DNA of 64,000 bases from Bacteroidales bacterium (GCA_023251515.1 JAHEYQ010000001.1:1-64000); one strand, 5' to 3'. Shown: positions 26,177 to 35,991, counted from the stretch's first letter. Numbers and translations are program-made. The notes: generated by a model from the sequence alone, not told the origin.

Positions 26177-26611
26177 TTAATCGTCAAAATCAACATCATC
26201 TTTGTGTTTGTCTTCGAATCCAGCAATCTGAGCTTTTTGCAGTGAAGCAATTAAAGCACCGATCATTTTTGTTAACTCCATCAATTGCCTTCTTCCTTCT
26301 TCTTCAGCTTCAGCCGAAATCAGATTTTGTTTTTTTGCAATTGTGGTGTAAACAACGCATTCTCTAACAGAACTTTTAGCCATTTTTAAATAATAAACAA
26401 ACTGACTTTTGTTTCTTGCCGAACCTTCTGCTATATTAACTGCAATGGCATGTGCTGCTTTAAACATTGGCAGAGCAAGGCTTTGTTTGCTGTCATCGCT
26501 GAAATAATTAGTTGCTTCCTGAATCCAATCCACAAAATCTAAGGCTTTGTGATAAATTCTCAAATCTTCAAACCTGAAGAAACTGTTGTTTTTGTCTGTT
26601 GAGTTTTCCAT
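26177..26611 (-). CDS. Four-helix bundle protein (S23/23S rRNA intervening-sequence type)
   Basis: About 144 residues from the preferred Met (MENSTDKNN; an earlier in-frame start at 26623 adds MRKF). The family signature FEDLRIYHKALDFVDWI and NIAEGSARNKSQFVYYLKMAKSSVRE is complete. Members were first seen inside 23S rRNA intervening sequences and now occur as free genes across Bacteroidetes. They form pentameric helical bundles with no assigned activity. Here the gene is free-standing and not in an rRNA. It ends with an acidic tail (DKHKDDVDFDD). Confidence 0.9.
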   Translation of the reverse strand: MENSTDKNNSFFRFEDLRIYHKALDFVDWIQEATNYFSDDSKQSLALPMFKAAHAIAVNIAEGSARNKSQFVYYLKMAKSSVRECVVYTTIAKKQNLISAEAEEEGRRQLMELTKMIGALIASLQKAQIAGFEDKHKDDVDFDD

Positions 26612-26808
26612 AAATTTCCGCAATAAATAGTTTGTAATTTTTATTATTTAAGCAAAAATATATATTTTAAAGCTAATTTTTACAAAACAGGTGAAAAAAA
26701 ACTTGTTTTTTTTTACATTGATTGTTGAATAATTTCTGTGTTTATTGATAACTCAACGTTTCTGTATATTTGCTGAATAATAATATTTTGTTAATATATT
26801 ACAAATAC

Positions 26809-27933
26809 TTAGTTTACAAGAAGAAGTTTGATTGATTTCAAACTTTTTGCAGTTCTCAACACACAAAAATAATTTCCTTTGGCTAAATTTTCAGTTTGCC
26901 ATGTAAAATTATAGTTTCCAGCGATATATTTATTATTATTTATTAATGTCTTAATTGTTTTTCCATTCTGATCTATTATGCTTAATTGCAGATTGTCAAT
27001 ATTTTCTTTCAAACTGAAATTGATGTTGGTAAAATCAGAAATAGGATTTGGAAATACATGAAATTCAGAAATTTCATTACTGATTTTATTTTCTGTAATT
27101 GCATTTGGAGTATAAGCGGGGCTGCCTCCATTAACCCAGGCAGTATAAATTAATTCGGCAAGGGCATGCGAAGCATTCTGAAACAATATGGTGGTAAACC
27201 CTTTGGTCTTATTCCATAAGTTTTGTGTGTAAACACTTGAAGATGTGCTGCCACCTGCGGCAGTTTTAGCCAGATTATCGGCTATTAATATCGAATCTTT
27301 ATATTTGTAATTATTATAAATGTAATTAAATACATATTGATTTACATTTTGAATTACTTGCAAATTAGTATCACCTGAATAAACAATTTGCGTACTGTAA
27401 TTTCCAATCATAGTGCTTTCGTAGCGACTATGAATACCCGTATTTCCGGTTAATTGTCCATTATAATTTTTTGTGATGTGCATAGGCATGTGTCCGTCAG
27501 CTACATAATGCCCTAAATCAGCAGCAGTTAAAATCGCTTTATTCCAATCTTGCCGGGCAAAGCAATTTTTAAGAGTATCATATGTAGTTACTGTTGCCCA
27601 AGGTAAAATACCTTCATTAATTACAGAAGAATAACCAAAAGCATTAATAATTGAATCCCAATCCTGTAAAATACGATGATCAACTACAAAATCCTGATAA
27701 GTATCTATGTCAATATAATGTTTAGGTGCTTCTGATGTATCTGAATCTTTGCGATAATCGGCATCTGATGCATGGTTTGTTAAATCAGATGTCCAAACAA
27801 GAAATTGCATCATTTGCTGATTAAATGATAATGTTGCTTTCTGATTTATCATTTTATGCCCTGTTGATCCCCAACTGATTAAAATAATGGCAATTGAAAT
27901 GATTGAATATGTGTATATTTGCTGTTTTTTCAA
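26809..27933 (-). CDS. T9SS-secreted S1/P1 nuclease-like (zinc phospholipase C fold) enzyme
   Basis: 374 residues. Signal peptide, then the mature start WGSTGHKMI, whose Trp and His match the first zinc ligands of the S1-P1 nuclease/PLC superfamily. Other ligand motifs: HASDADYRK, HYIDID, ADLGHYVADGHMPMH and GIHSRYEST. These give the tri-zinc site for cleaving single-stranded nucleic acids or phosphodiesters. A type IX sorting domain (about 295-374, VFPNPISDFTNINFSL) replaces any membrane anchor, so it is exported to the surface or medium. It likely scavenges phosphate and nucleosides; nuclease versus lipase cannot be decided here. Confidence 0.88.
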   Translation of the reverse strand: MKKQQIYTYSIISIAIILISWGSTGHKMINQKATLSFNQQMMQFLVWTSDLTNHASDADYRKDSDTSEAPKHYIDIDTYQDFVVDHRILQDWDSIINAFGYSSVINEGILPWATVTTYDTLKNCFARQDWNKAILTAADLGHYVADGHMPMHITKNYNGQLTGNTGIHSRYESTMIGNYSTQIVYSGDTNLQVIQNVNQYVFNYIYNNYKYKDSILIADNLAKTAAGGSTSSSVYTQNLWNKTKGFTTILFQNASHALAELIYTAWVNGGSPAYTPNAITENKISNEISEFHVFPNPISDFTNINFSLKENIDNLQLSIIDQNGKTIKTLINNNKYIAGNYNFTWQTENLAKGNYFCVLRTAKSLKSIKLLLVN

Positions 27934-28051
27934 TGTAAAATTATTTAAAGAAAATTGACTGCAAAATTACGCTAATTAATTGTTTAGCTGTAAAATTAAT
28001 TGTTAAAGCAATTTAATAATCATTTAAAAAAATGAATTAAAAAAATTATTA

Positions 28052-28059
28052 TATCTTTG
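28052..28059 (+). promoter_or_regulatory. -7 box for priA
   Basis: TATCTTTG (TAnnTTTG) 48 nt before the priA start. No good TTTG at -33. Confidence 0.45.
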
Positions 28060-28107
28060 AATTATTAAAATAACATCATTAGAAGTTAGTAATAAATTCA
28101 TTTTCAA

Positions 28108-30600
28108 ATGGAACGAATTACATTGTTTGTAGATATATTATTGCCATTGCCTTTACAAGGTTATTTTTCTTATAGAGTTCCTTATGAAATGAATGATTTT
28201 GTTGGAATTGGGAAAAGGGTGGTTGTTCAGTTTGGGAAAAAGAAAATTTATACAGCTATAATCCGTAAGATTCATCAAATTCCACCCGATTATCAATCGA
28301 TTAAATATATTTTGGCAATTTTAGATAACGAACCCATCGTTAATGAAAAGCAACTTAAGTTGTGGGAATGGATTTCGCAATATTATTTATGTAATACCGG
28401 CGAAGTGATGAATGCAGCCTTGCCTCCGGCTTTTAAACTGGCAAGTGAAACCAGTATTGTTATAAATCCATTATTTGATGGCGATTTTTCGATGTTAAAT
28501 GAAAATGAATTGCTTGTAGCTGAAGCATTAATAACCAAGGTATCACTCACTGTTACGGAAGTTTCTGAAATTACAGGTCTCCAAAAAATTATTCCTTTAC
28601 TAAAAACTTTGGTAGAAAAGGGCGTGATTCTTACCGAAGAAGAAATTACAGAAACTTATAAACCCAAAATGTTGGCTTATGTTAAGTTATCTGATTTATA
28701 TCAAACAGAGGATATGATAAAGCAATTGTTTGATCAGCTTGAGAAAAAGGCATTTAAGCAGTTGCAGTTATTACAATGTTTTTTGCAGTCAACAAACTAT
28801 TTCTCGGATTTTAAAAATGAGATTAAGAAAAAAGATTTGCTGAAAAATCCTGAGTTTACAGAAGCTCAATTAACATCAATGGTAAAAAAAGGTGTTTTTG
28901 AAATTTTTGAAAAATCAGAAAGTCGTCTTGAATATACGGATTCTGTTAATACTGTTGATGAAATAATTTTGAGTGAAGCCCAGCATAATGCTTTTGAATC
29001 TGCAAAACTTGGCTTCGAAAGTAATAAAATAGTTTTGCTACATGGGGTTACTTCTAGTGGTAAAACTGAGATTTATATTAAACTGATAGAAGAAACCATC
29101 AGAAAAGGAAAACAAGTTTTGTTTTTGCTTCCCGAAATTGGTTTAACAACTCAGATTATAAATCGTTTGCAAAGATTCTTTGGTAAAAAAGTGGGCGTTT
29201 ATCATTCAAAATATAACGAAAATCAAAGAGTTGAAATATGGAATAAGGTTATTTACATTTCAAATGATGATGAATCTGAAAGTTATAAAATCATTCTTGG
29301 TGCCCGATCAGCAATGTTTCTTCCGTTCGAAAATCTGGGTTTAATCATTATTGACGAAGAGCACGACAGTTCGTTTAAACAATATGATCCTTCGCCGAGG
29401 TATAATGCCCGTGATGCTGCAATTTACCTGTCAACTTTGCACAAAGCAAATGTAATTTTGGGTTCGGCAACACCGGCAGTTGAAAGCTATTTTAATGCGC
29501 TCAGCGGAAAATATCATTTGGTTGAACTAACTGAAAGATATGGTGGTGTGCAAATGCCTGAAATATTGGTAGCTGATTTGAAAATGGAAACCCGACAAAA
29601 AACTATGCAATCGCATTTTTCTTCTTTATTGCTTAAAAATATTGAAGAAGCACTTGCAAAAAAACAACAGATTATTTTGTTTCAGAATCGCAGAGGTTAT
29701 TCTTTAAGGCTCGAATGTGATAGTTGTCATTATGTTCCGGAGTGTAAGAATTGTGATGTTTCTCTGATTTATCATAAGTTTCAGAATCAATTGCGATGTC
29801 ATTATTGTGGTTATTCTATCCGGATTCCTGAGAAATGTCCTGATTGCAGCAGCACTGCCCTGATGATGAAAGGTTTTGGTACTGAAAAAGTGGAAGATGA
29901 ATTGCAGATTATATTTCCAGAGGCTAAAATTCAACGTATGGATCTGGATTCAACCCGAACTAAAAATGCTTACCGCAGAATAATTTCGGAGTTTGAAGAA
30001 AGAAAAATAGATATACTGATAGGCACTCAGATGGTTACCAAAGGATTGGATTTTGATAATGTTGGAATAGTTGGAATTCTGAACGCTGATACCATGCTTA
30101 CTTTTCCCGATTTCAGAGCCTTTGAAAGGAGTTTTCAGCTGATGGCTCAGGTTAGCGGTAGAGCAGGCAGAAAAGGGGAGAGGGGTAAAGTGATAATTCA
30201 GACCTATAAACCCCAACATGCAATTATAAGTAATGTTATAAATAACGATTACGCTACTATGTTCAATAATCAGTTAATTGAGCGAAAACAATTCAAATAT
30301 CCTCCTTTTTACCGTTTGATAAAATTTACATTGAAACACAAAGATCCAAATATTTTGAATACTGCTGCTGCAGAATTGAGCCAATCCTTGAGGTTTGTTT
30401 TCGATAAAAGGGTTTTGGGACCTGAATATCCTTTGGTTTCGAGAATTAAAAATATGTATCTGAAAGATATTTTATTGAAACTTGAGCGTGAAGCCAATTT
30501 GTTTAAAAGCAAAGAACATATTCAGTTTGCAATAGATAAGCTCAAAAAGAATGACAAATACTCGCAATTGCGGATAGTGGTTGATGTAGATCCTTCCTAA
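28108..30600 (+). CDS. priA: Primosomal protein N' (replication restart helicase PriA)
   Basis: DNA helicase that reloads the replisome at collapsed forks. 830 residues: DNA-binding N-terminal domain (about 1-110), helicase domain with Walker A GVTSSGKTE near 313, DEEHD box near 416, then the zinc-binding segment (about 536-580) with eight Cys in CDSC, CKNC, CHYC and CPDC pairs, and motifs V-VI (GTQMVTKGLDF, QVSGRAGR). All core motifs are intact and length is normal. One of few plus-strand genes here, divergent from the P1-nuclease-like gene. Identification is firm. Confidence 0.96.
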   Translation: MERITLFVDILLPLPLQGYFSYRVPYEMNDFVGIGKRVVVQFGKKKIYTAIIRKIHQIPPDYQSIKYILAILDNEPIVNEKQLKLWEWISQYYLCNTGEVMNAALPPAFKLASETSIVINPLFDGDFSMLNENELLVAEALITKVSLTVTEVSEITGLQKIIPLLKTLVEKGVILTEEEITETYKPKMLAYVKLSDLYQTEDMIKQLFDQLEKKAFKQLQLLQCFLQSTNYFSDFKNEIKKKDLLKNPEFTEAQLTSMVKKGVFEIFEKSESRLEYTDSVNTVDEIILSEAQHNAFESAKLGFESNKIVLLHGVTSSGKTEIYIKLIEETIRKGKQVLFLLPEIGLTTQIINRLQRFFGKKVGVYHSKYNENQRVEIWNKVIYISNDDESESYKIILGARSAMFLPFENLGLIIIDEEHDSSFKQYDPSPRYNARDAAIYLSTLHKANVILGSATPAVESYFNALSGKYHLVELTERYGGVQMPEILVADLKMETRQKTMQSHFSSLLLKNIEEALAKKQQIILFQNRRGYSLRLECDSCHYVPECKNCDVSLIYHKFQNQLRCHYCGYSIRIPEKCPDCSSTALMMKGFGTEKVEDELQIIFPEAKIQRMDLDSTRTKNAYRRIISEFEERKIDILIGTQMVTKGLDFDNVGIVGILNADTMLTFPDFRAFERSFQLMAQVSGRAGRKGERGKVIIQTYKPQHAIISNVINNDYATMFNNQLIERKQFKYPPFYRLIKFTLKHKDPNILNTAAAELSQSLRFVFDKRVLGPEYPLVSRIKNMYLKDILLKLEREANLFKSKEHIQFAIDKLKKNDKYSQLRIVVDVDPS

Positions 30601-30609
30601 AAAATAATG

Positions 30610-31284
30610 CTATTTGTTTTGTTTCTTCTCTTTTCTGGTTAAATCGGGAGCTTCGTTAAAAACATAAATCAAACGAACGGTAAGCAAACTGTTGTATTGT
30701 GTTCTTTCCCATGTTTGTCCGATAGAGTTTGTGAATGTGCGGGTTCTGATAGGGAAAACAGAGTAAGCATATCGAAAATTAAATTTAAGTTTTTCCCAGA
30801 TTCTGAATCTGAAATCTACCAAAACATTTACATCGTCGCGTTTGTAAGGACCTGCCAATGTTGTTGACGGGACTTTTGTACCATGTTCAATTTCTTCGAT
30901 ACCTACTGAACGCCCCCACGAAAAACCCAATCCTGCGGTCATGGTTTCTCTGTCTTCGTAATGTATCATTACTGGTACTTCCAGATAATTGATGCGGATA
31001 TTATAATAAGGTGTTGGCAGTGTATCTCCTTCAATAGATGCATTCTGATAAGCTCCTTTTTGATTGAGAATGGTTTCGACACTTAACGACCAATGTTTGC
31101 TGAAAGGCAGTATGGCTCCAACTCCAACATTGAAGCCATATTTGTGAAATCCATAAACTTCATCGCCATCTATTTGTGTGGTATTCATTCCAAGAATTAA
31201 TTCACCTTTAATTCTTTGAGCATTTAATGTTTGAAATGCTGATAATAATATAATTAATGTAAATATATTGATGAATCTTTTCAT
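30610..31284 (-). CDS. Outer membrane beta-barrel protein (PorT-like)
   Basis: 224 residues with a signal peptide (about 1-22, ending LNAQ) and eight or so amphipathic strands (KGELILGMNTTQIDGDE, FNVGVGAILPFSKHWSLSVE, TAGLGFSWGRSVGI). The start of the mature domain matches the outer-membrane beta-barrel group that includes PorT of the type IX secretion system, but that group is broad, so PorT itself is not claimed. The basic C-terminal tail RKEKKQNK is unusual for a barrel. Convergent with priA with only 9 nt between stops. Confidence 0.75.
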   Translation of the reverse strand: MKRFINIFTLIILLSAFQTLNAQRIKGELILGMNTTQIDGDEVYGFHKYGFNVGVGAILPFSKHWSLSVETILNQKGAYQNASIEGDTLPTPYYNIRINYLEVPVMIHYEDRETMTAGLGFSWGRSVGIEEIEHGTKVPSTTLAGPYKRDDVNVLVDFRFRIWEKLKFNFRYAYSVFPIRTRTFTNSIGQTWERTQYNSLLTVRLIYVFNEAPDLTRKEKKQNK

Positions 31285-31307
31285 ATTTCTTAAAAATATA
31301 TTGAAAA

Positions 31308-31640
31308 CTAGTATAATAATTTTTTCACTTCTTTTTCTAAAACTGGTAGATATCTATTTACAATCAACCATATAATCTCAGACGATACACTATCATAACC
31401 ATGAATTATTCTATTTCTTGTATCAACTATTTTTCTGGAATCAGTAATTAGTATATCAGGTTCTTTTTCAAGCAATCTATTCATTGCTTCTCCTATTATT
31501 TCAATATTGCGTTCGATAGCTTTGCGGGCTTTTATATCATTCTGAAAGCTATTAAATGTTTTGTCCTCTGGCAGAAAATCATAAATTTCAGTAATAGAAA
31601 TTTCAATATCCTTTAACCATGCTTTTATTTCAGGCTGCAT
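31308..31640 (-). CDS. hepT: HepT-like ribonuclease toxin (DUF86)
   Basis: 110 residues, helical. Carries the HEPN active-site motif Rx4-6H as RNRIIHGYD near residues 80-88, plus the usual N-terminal segment WLKDIEISITEIYDFL. HepT toxins are HEPN RNases silenced when their partner MntA adenylates a Tyr near the motif; the Tyr in HGYD fits that role. The start overlaps the end of mntA by 11 nt. Together they form a type VII toxin-antitoxin module. Complete and apparently functional. Confidence 0.92.
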   Translation of the reverse strand: MQPEIKAWLKDIEISITEIYDFLPEDKTFNSFQNDIKARKAIERNIEIIGEAMNRLLEKEPDILITDSRKIVDTRNRIIHGYDSVSSEIIWLIVNRYLPVLEKEVKKLLY

Positions 31641-31929
31641 AAATCAATGATTTTGATCGTTCAATATTTTCTTTGATATATGGATTTCTTATTGCTTTGT
31701 TTTCGAGTAAATCTATTTGACGTTTGAGCAAATCCTGTAAACTGAATTTCAGATTAAAATAAAAATCAGCATATTCCAATGGATCTTCTACATCAATATC
31801 TACTACCAAATCAATATCACTCTTTTCGGTGAAGTTATTTGTGAGGACAGAACCAAATACATAAAGTGTTTTTACTTTGTTTGTCAAGCACAAATCTTTA
31901 ATATCATTTATATAACTGTCTAAATACAT
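31630..31929 (-). CDS. mntA: MntA-like nucleotidyltransferase antitoxin
   Basis: 99 residues of the minimal nucleotidyltransferase fold. The GSx10DxD motif is exact (FGSVLTNNFTEKSDIDLVV), with a third acidic residue in the following strand (DIDVEDP). MntA antitoxins transfer AMP from ATP to the partner HepT and so block its RNase activity. First gene of the pair, with a TAGTTTTG promoter box 15 nt upstream (31944-31951). Confidence 0.92.
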   Translation of the reverse strand: MYLDSYINDIKDLCLTNKVKTLYVFGSVLTNNFTEKSDIDLVVDIDVEDPLEYADFYFNLKFSLQDLLKRQIDLLENKAIRNPYIKENIERSKSLIYAA

Positions 31930-31943
31930 TTCTGATTTTTTAG

Positions 31944-31951
31944 CAAAACTA
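31944..31951 (-). promoter_or_regulatory. -7 box for mntA-hepT
   Basis: Minus strand TAGTTTTG (TAnnTTTG), 15 nt before the mntA start. Confidence 0.45.
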
Positions 31952-32002
31952 CAATTTATTTAATGAAAAATCTAAAAAAATAATAACGCTATTCTCCTGT
32001 TT

Positions 32003-34132
32003 TTATTTTCTTAACGACAATTGTATTCTTTTTCTTACTTTGTCAACTTCCAGTACTTTTACATCAACCTTTTGATTGAGTTTTACTATTTCGTTAGGGT
32101 CGCTGATGTAGCGATCGGCCATTTGGCTGAGATGTATAAGTCCGTCCTGATGTACGCCCATATCAACAAAAGCACCGAAAGCCGTGATGTTGGTTACAAT
32201 TCCGGGTAAAGTCATGCCGGGTATTAAATCATCAATGGAATTTACATTTCTGTCGAATTCAAAGAAATCGAATTTGGTTCGCGGGTCACGGCCTGGTTTT
32301 TCAAGCTCTTTTAATATATCTGTGATGGTTGGCAAACCAAAGTTACCACTTACAAATTGTTCGGGTTTTATTTTTGTGCGTATTTCTTTGTTTTCTATCA
32401 GTTCTTTAATGTCGGTATTCAGAAATTTAGCCATTTTCTCCACTATTTCGTAACTTTCGGGATGTACAGCACTGTTGTCCAAAGGATTTTTGGCATCGCG
32501 GATGCGAAGGAAGCCAGCAGCCTGCTCAAAAGCTTTATCGCCAAAGCGCGGAACTTTTTTAAGCTTTTCACGCGAAGTGAATACACCATTTTTATCACGG
32601 TATTCAACTATATTTTTGGCCAATAAGGGTCCAACACCTGAAACATTTGCAAGTAATTGTTTACTGGCAGTATTTACTTCTACACCTACATTGTTTACAC
32701 AACTTTCAACAACATCTACCAAACTTTTAAGTAAAGCCGGCTGATTTACATCGTGCTGATATTGTCCTACTCCGATAGATTTGGGATCAATCTTAACCAA
32801 TTCGGCCAAGGGATCCATTAATCTTCTACCTATAGAAACTGCACCTCTTACTGTAACATCATAATCAGGAAACTCTTCGCGGGCAACTGATGATGCTGAG
32901 TAAACCGAAGCTCCGTTTTCGTTTACCATTATGGCAACAATATCTTTGGTAAATTGTATTTTGCGGATCAGGTTTTCGGTTTCGCGACCAGCAGTTCCAT
33001 TGCCAATGGCTATGGCTTCTATTTTATAGGAACTTACCAGATTCTGTATTTTGTTGATAGCTTGTTTTACTTCATTCTGCGGCGGATGCGGATATATGGT
33101 TTCGTTGTGCAGGAGGCGTCCCTGTTTATCGAGACAAACGAGTTTGCATCCTGTACGGAAACCGGGATCTATCGCCAATACATTCTTTTGCCCTAAAGGC
33201 GATGCCATCAGCAGCTGACGCAGGTTTTCGGCAAATACACGTATGGCTTCGGCATCGGCTTTTTCTTTTATAATCTGTCGCATTTCGGTTTCCATTGAGG
33301 CCGAAAGCAATCTTTTGTAGCCGTCTTTAACGGCTTTCCATACTTCGTCGGCGGCTTCGTTGTCGGCTTTCATAAAAATGCGGTCTAATATTTCAAGTGC
33401 TTTTTCTTCGGAAGGTGCTATGTTTAATTTGAGAAAGCCTTCGTTTTCGCCTCTTATCATTGCCAGAACGCGGTGCGATGGTGCACGCATCAGGTTTTCG
33501 TCCCAGGCGAAATAGTTTTCGTATTTGTTGCCATCAACTTCTTTGCCTTTGGCTACTTTTGAGGTAATGGCAGCTTCGCGGACAAACAAATTGCGGATGC
33601 GTTCGCGGGCTGGCTTGCTTTCGTTAACCCATTCGGCAATAATATCGCGTGCTCCGGCAAGGGCTTCATCAGTTGACTCAACTCCTTTGGCTTTGTTGAT
33701 ATATTTTGAGGCTCTTTCTTCCACATCCATATTGTTCTGAGTCATCAGTATTTTGGCAAGAGGTTCGAGACCTTTGTCGATAGCCATGGTGGCGCGGGTT
33801 TTGCGTTTGGGTTTGTAGGGCAGATAAATATCTTCGAGCTCCGACATCACTACTGCCTGATTGATCTGGCGGAGCAAATCATCGGTCATTTTTCCCTGTT
33901 CTTCAATTGAAGCGATGATGGCATCGCGGCGTTTGTCGAGTTCGCGGAGCTGGGCTACACGATCGCGGACTTGTGCTACCTGAACTTCGTCAAGAGTTCC
34001 GGTCATTTCTTTGCGGTAACGCGAAATAAATGGTACAGTTGCGCCTTCATCAAGTAAAGTAATGGTTTTCTGAACCTGCCAGGTGGCTACGTTCATTTCT
34101 TTGCTAAGTATGTCGATATAATTACTTGCCAT
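32003..34132 (-). CDS. tex: Tex family RNA-binding transcription accessory protein
   Basis: 709-residue nucleic-acid-binding protein. N-terminal helical Tex domain (about 1-190), YqgF/RNase H-like domain (VLAIDPGFRTGCKLVCLD near 323), helix-hairpin-helix repeats (about 495-570, NVSGVGPLLAKNIVEYRDKNG, PRFGDKAFEQAAGFLRI), and a C-terminal S1 domain (about 640-709, GIVTNITAFGAFVDMG). Length and order are canonical. Single-gene unit with a CAAAGATA box at 34152-34159. Its GC content is visibly higher than the neighbours, as usual for a strongly expressed core gene. Confidence 0.95.
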   Translation of the reverse strand: MASNYIDILSKEMNVATWQVQKTITLLDEGATVPFISRYRKEMTGTLDEVQVAQVRDRVAQLRELDKRRDAIIASIEEQGKMTDDLLRQINQAVVMSELEDIYLPYKPKRKTRATMAIDKGLEPLAKILMTQNNMDVEERASKYINKAKGVESTDEALAGARDIIAEWVNESKPARERIRNLFVREAAITSKVAKGKEVDGNKYENYFAWDENLMRAPSHRVLAMIRGENEGFLKLNIAPSEEKALEILDRIFMKADNEAADEVWKAVKDGYKRLLSASMETEMRQIIKEKADAEAIRVFAENLRQLLMASPLGQKNVLAIDPGFRTGCKLVCLDKQGRLLHNETIYPHPPQNEVKQAINKIQNLVSSYKIEAIAIGNGTAGRETENLIRKIQFTKDIVAIMVNENGASVYSASSVAREEFPDYDVTVRGAVSIGRRLMDPLAELVKIDPKSIGVGQYQHDVNQPALLKSLVDVVESCVNNVGVEVNTASKQLLANVSGVGPLLAKNIVEYRDKNGVFTSREKLKKVPRFGDKAFEQAAGFLRIRDAKNPLDNSAVHPESYEIVEKMAKFLNTDIKELIENKEIRTKIKPEQFVSGNFGLPTITDILKELEKPGRDPRTKFDFFEFDRNVNSIDDLIPGMTLPGIVTNITAFGAFVDMGVHQDGLIHLSQMADRYISDPNEIVKLNQKVDVKVLEVDKVRKRIQLSLRK

Positions 34133-34151
34133 TTGCTATCGTTTTATGTTG

Positions 34152-34159
34152 CAAAGATA
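34152..34159 (-). promoter_or_regulatory. -7 box for tex
   Basis: Minus strand TATCTTTG, 20 nt before the tex start. Confidence 0.5.
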
Positions 34160-34328
34160 GGGAGATTTTTGGATTTGGTGAATTGGGGAATTATTGATTT
34201 GGTGATTTAATACCGAAATGAAATATGTAATAGTCCAATTCGCTTCGCTCTTGAAACTATAACAAATTTCTGATCGGCATTATACCATTAAAATATGAAC
34301 TAATTTATAAATCACTTTGGTATAATTT

Positions 34329-34483
34329 GCCCGTCAGGGCATTTATATCCATAGAAGCAAATTGACGATGAATGATTTTATTGTCCGTAGGACATATACT
34401 TATTCTTATTTAAGGTTTATGCCCTACGGGCAATTTTGTTGTTTGTATTCTTGTTTTTTTATTGATATTGATGCCCTACGGGC
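34329..34483. repeat. Cluster of four REP-like short palindromes
   Basis: In the 490-bp gap between tex and the next gene lie four small dyads: GCCCGTCAGGGC (34329-34340), TGTCCGTAGGACA (34382-34394) and GCCCTACGGGC twice (34421-34431, 34473-34483). Three share the CGTAGG/CCTACG core. Spacing is roughly 40-50 bp. After them comes a CGCAAAG-type direct repeat (near 34507-34529). No gene is visible in this gap. The dyads resemble REP elements mobilised by RAYT transposases, though no RAYT gene is in the window. Confidence 0.7.
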
Positions 34484-34621
34484 AATTTCAGATTTAGTGA
34501 TTTCATGCAAAGTCGCAAAGAACGCAAAGTATTATCTTGCTGATTAAATGAAAATGTTTGGTGTGCGACTTTGAGATGTACTACGATTATTCTATTAAGA
34601 ATATGTTTTGGCTTTTTAGCC

Positions 34622-35017
34622 CTACCGAACATTAATTGCTTTGCCATTTTCAATATTTATGCTATCTATTATTAAAGGTTTATAACCCATATATTTGAAC
34701 TGAACTTTATATGTACCGGGTATTTTGTTTTTGAACTGAAAAAAGGATGATGAGTCGCCTGAAGTGCTATATGTTAATAACGGTCTTTTAATTTCAACAG
34801 TTATATAGGCTAATTGCTCCTTAGTTTCTATGTCAATTGCTTCGCCGCAAAGCAGAGATGATGTTTTGTCATTAAGTTCATAATATGTTGTTTCCAATAC
34901 TTTACTTTCTTCAATTCTTTTTGTTTTATTATGAAATTGCCTGATGCATGAAGTTACAATAATGAATAACAACACAAAAAGTATATTTTTACAGATAATA
35001 AGAAGATTATTTTTCAT
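34622..35017 (-). CDS. Lipoprotein with carboxypeptidase regulatory-like domain
   Basis: 131 residues. Lipoprotein signal ending at IIVTSC (Cys about 24). The mature part has the beta-sandwich pattern of CarboxypepD_reg domains (LLCGEAIDIETKEQLAYITVEIK ... GTYKVQFKYMGYKPLIIDSINIENG). Such small lipoproteins sit on the outer membrane or periplasmic face; function unknown. Complete, with its own leader and a CAAATATA box about 45 nt upstream. Confidence 0.75.
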   Translation of the reverse strand: MKNNLLIICKNILFVLLFIIVTSCIRQFHNKTKRIEESKVLETTYYELNDKTSSLLCGEAIDIETKEQLAYITVEIKRPLLTYSTSGDSSSFFQFKNKIPGTYKVQFKYMGYKPLIIDSINIENGKAINVR

Positions 35018-35144
35018 TTCTTTTGTTTTATAACTATTAAGATAAACTAATTATTTCCCGTGCAAATATAAACAATTCCCCTTTTAAAAAACCATCGGTA
35101 AATATCATATATAAAGTAGAATTTTATGTTATCAATAATGATTT

Positions 35145-35681
35145 TTAATACGTATATATTTCCCCCGAACATATTCCCAAATATTCATAAGTAAATAATT
35201 CTTTCTTAGTATCAATATCTACAAAAACTTTTTGCTTTGAACACTTCAGTGAACTATAACGCCTATTAGTTACTATTTTAATTCTTTTTACTTTATTCCC
35301 ATTTTGGTCAAATATTAATACTTTGTTTTCGAGTGTTAAAATTCTTAACGAATTCCAAACTCTCCATCTTTCATTTTCAAATACATCATTTTTCATGCGT
35401 AATGAATCCTTAAAAGGCACAAACGTTTTAGTGAATTTAATTGTATCATTTGCATTTTCACTTTTAATAAGGTATCTAATTTTTTTCAGATATATTTTTT
35501 TATCAATAATATTATTGTAATTAGTAACAGAAAAAAGTGAAGTAGTATCCGTGATAACTGTTAGGTTGTTAAACTCGAATTTCATTATCTGCCCATGTGG
35601 TTGATAATCTAACTTTATCTTTTGACCAAAAGAACTTATTGTAATTAATAAAAATAAAATAAGTAATATTTTTCTTGTCAT
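35145..35681 (-). CDS. Uncharacterised secreted protein
   Basis: 178 residues with a clear signal peptide (about 1-20, ending SSFGQ). Beta-rich, lysine-rich mature part with no recognised domain; two Cys near the C-terminus (CSKQ and GICSG) could pair. Starts 28 nt after the small membrane protein gene at 35710-35991 and so probably forms an operon with it. Confidence 0.6.
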   Translation of the reverse strand: MTRKILLILFLLITISSFGQKIKLDYQPHGQIMKFEFNNLTVITDTTSLFSVTNYNNIIDKKIYLKKIRYLIKSENANDTIKFTKTFVPFKDSLRMKNDVFENERWRVWNSLRILTLENKVLIFDQNGNKVKRIKIVTNRRYSSLKCSKQKVFVDIDTKKELFTYEYLGICSGEIYTY

Positions 35682-35709
35682 ATTATGTGTTGTTTTATAT
35701 AATCAAATA

Positions 35710-35991
35710 TTATCCTGTTACATATAAAATGAATATTGGAATCAAAGCTGCTATAGCTGTTATAAAATAAACTTTTCTTCTTTTTTTATTTAAGAATCCT
35801 GCTATAAAGAAACTTATTAAAAAAGCAGAATTCAAGATAATAATACTAAAACCTAAAAATGGAATAACCATACCACCGGCAAAATTATTATCATAAACAG
35901 CTGTAATCCATTTATACAAAATAAAAAAATTTATTAATATGGAGAATCCTATTAATGAAAGGTATCCTGAATAGTTTCTAAGTTCATTCAT
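35710..35991 (-). CDS. Small membrane protein, three helices
   Basis: 93 residues with three hydrophobic segments (about 10-30, 40-62, 73-92) separated by short polar loops, the middle one followed by basic NKKRRKV. No family is recognised. Probably co-transcribed with the secreted protein downstream. A CAAATATA box occurs near 36064-36071. Confidence 0.6.
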   Translation of the reverse strand: MNELRNYSGYLSLIGFSILINFFILYKWITAVYDNNFAGGMVIPFLGFSIIILNSAFLISFFIAGFLNKKRRKVYFITAIAALIPIFILYVTG

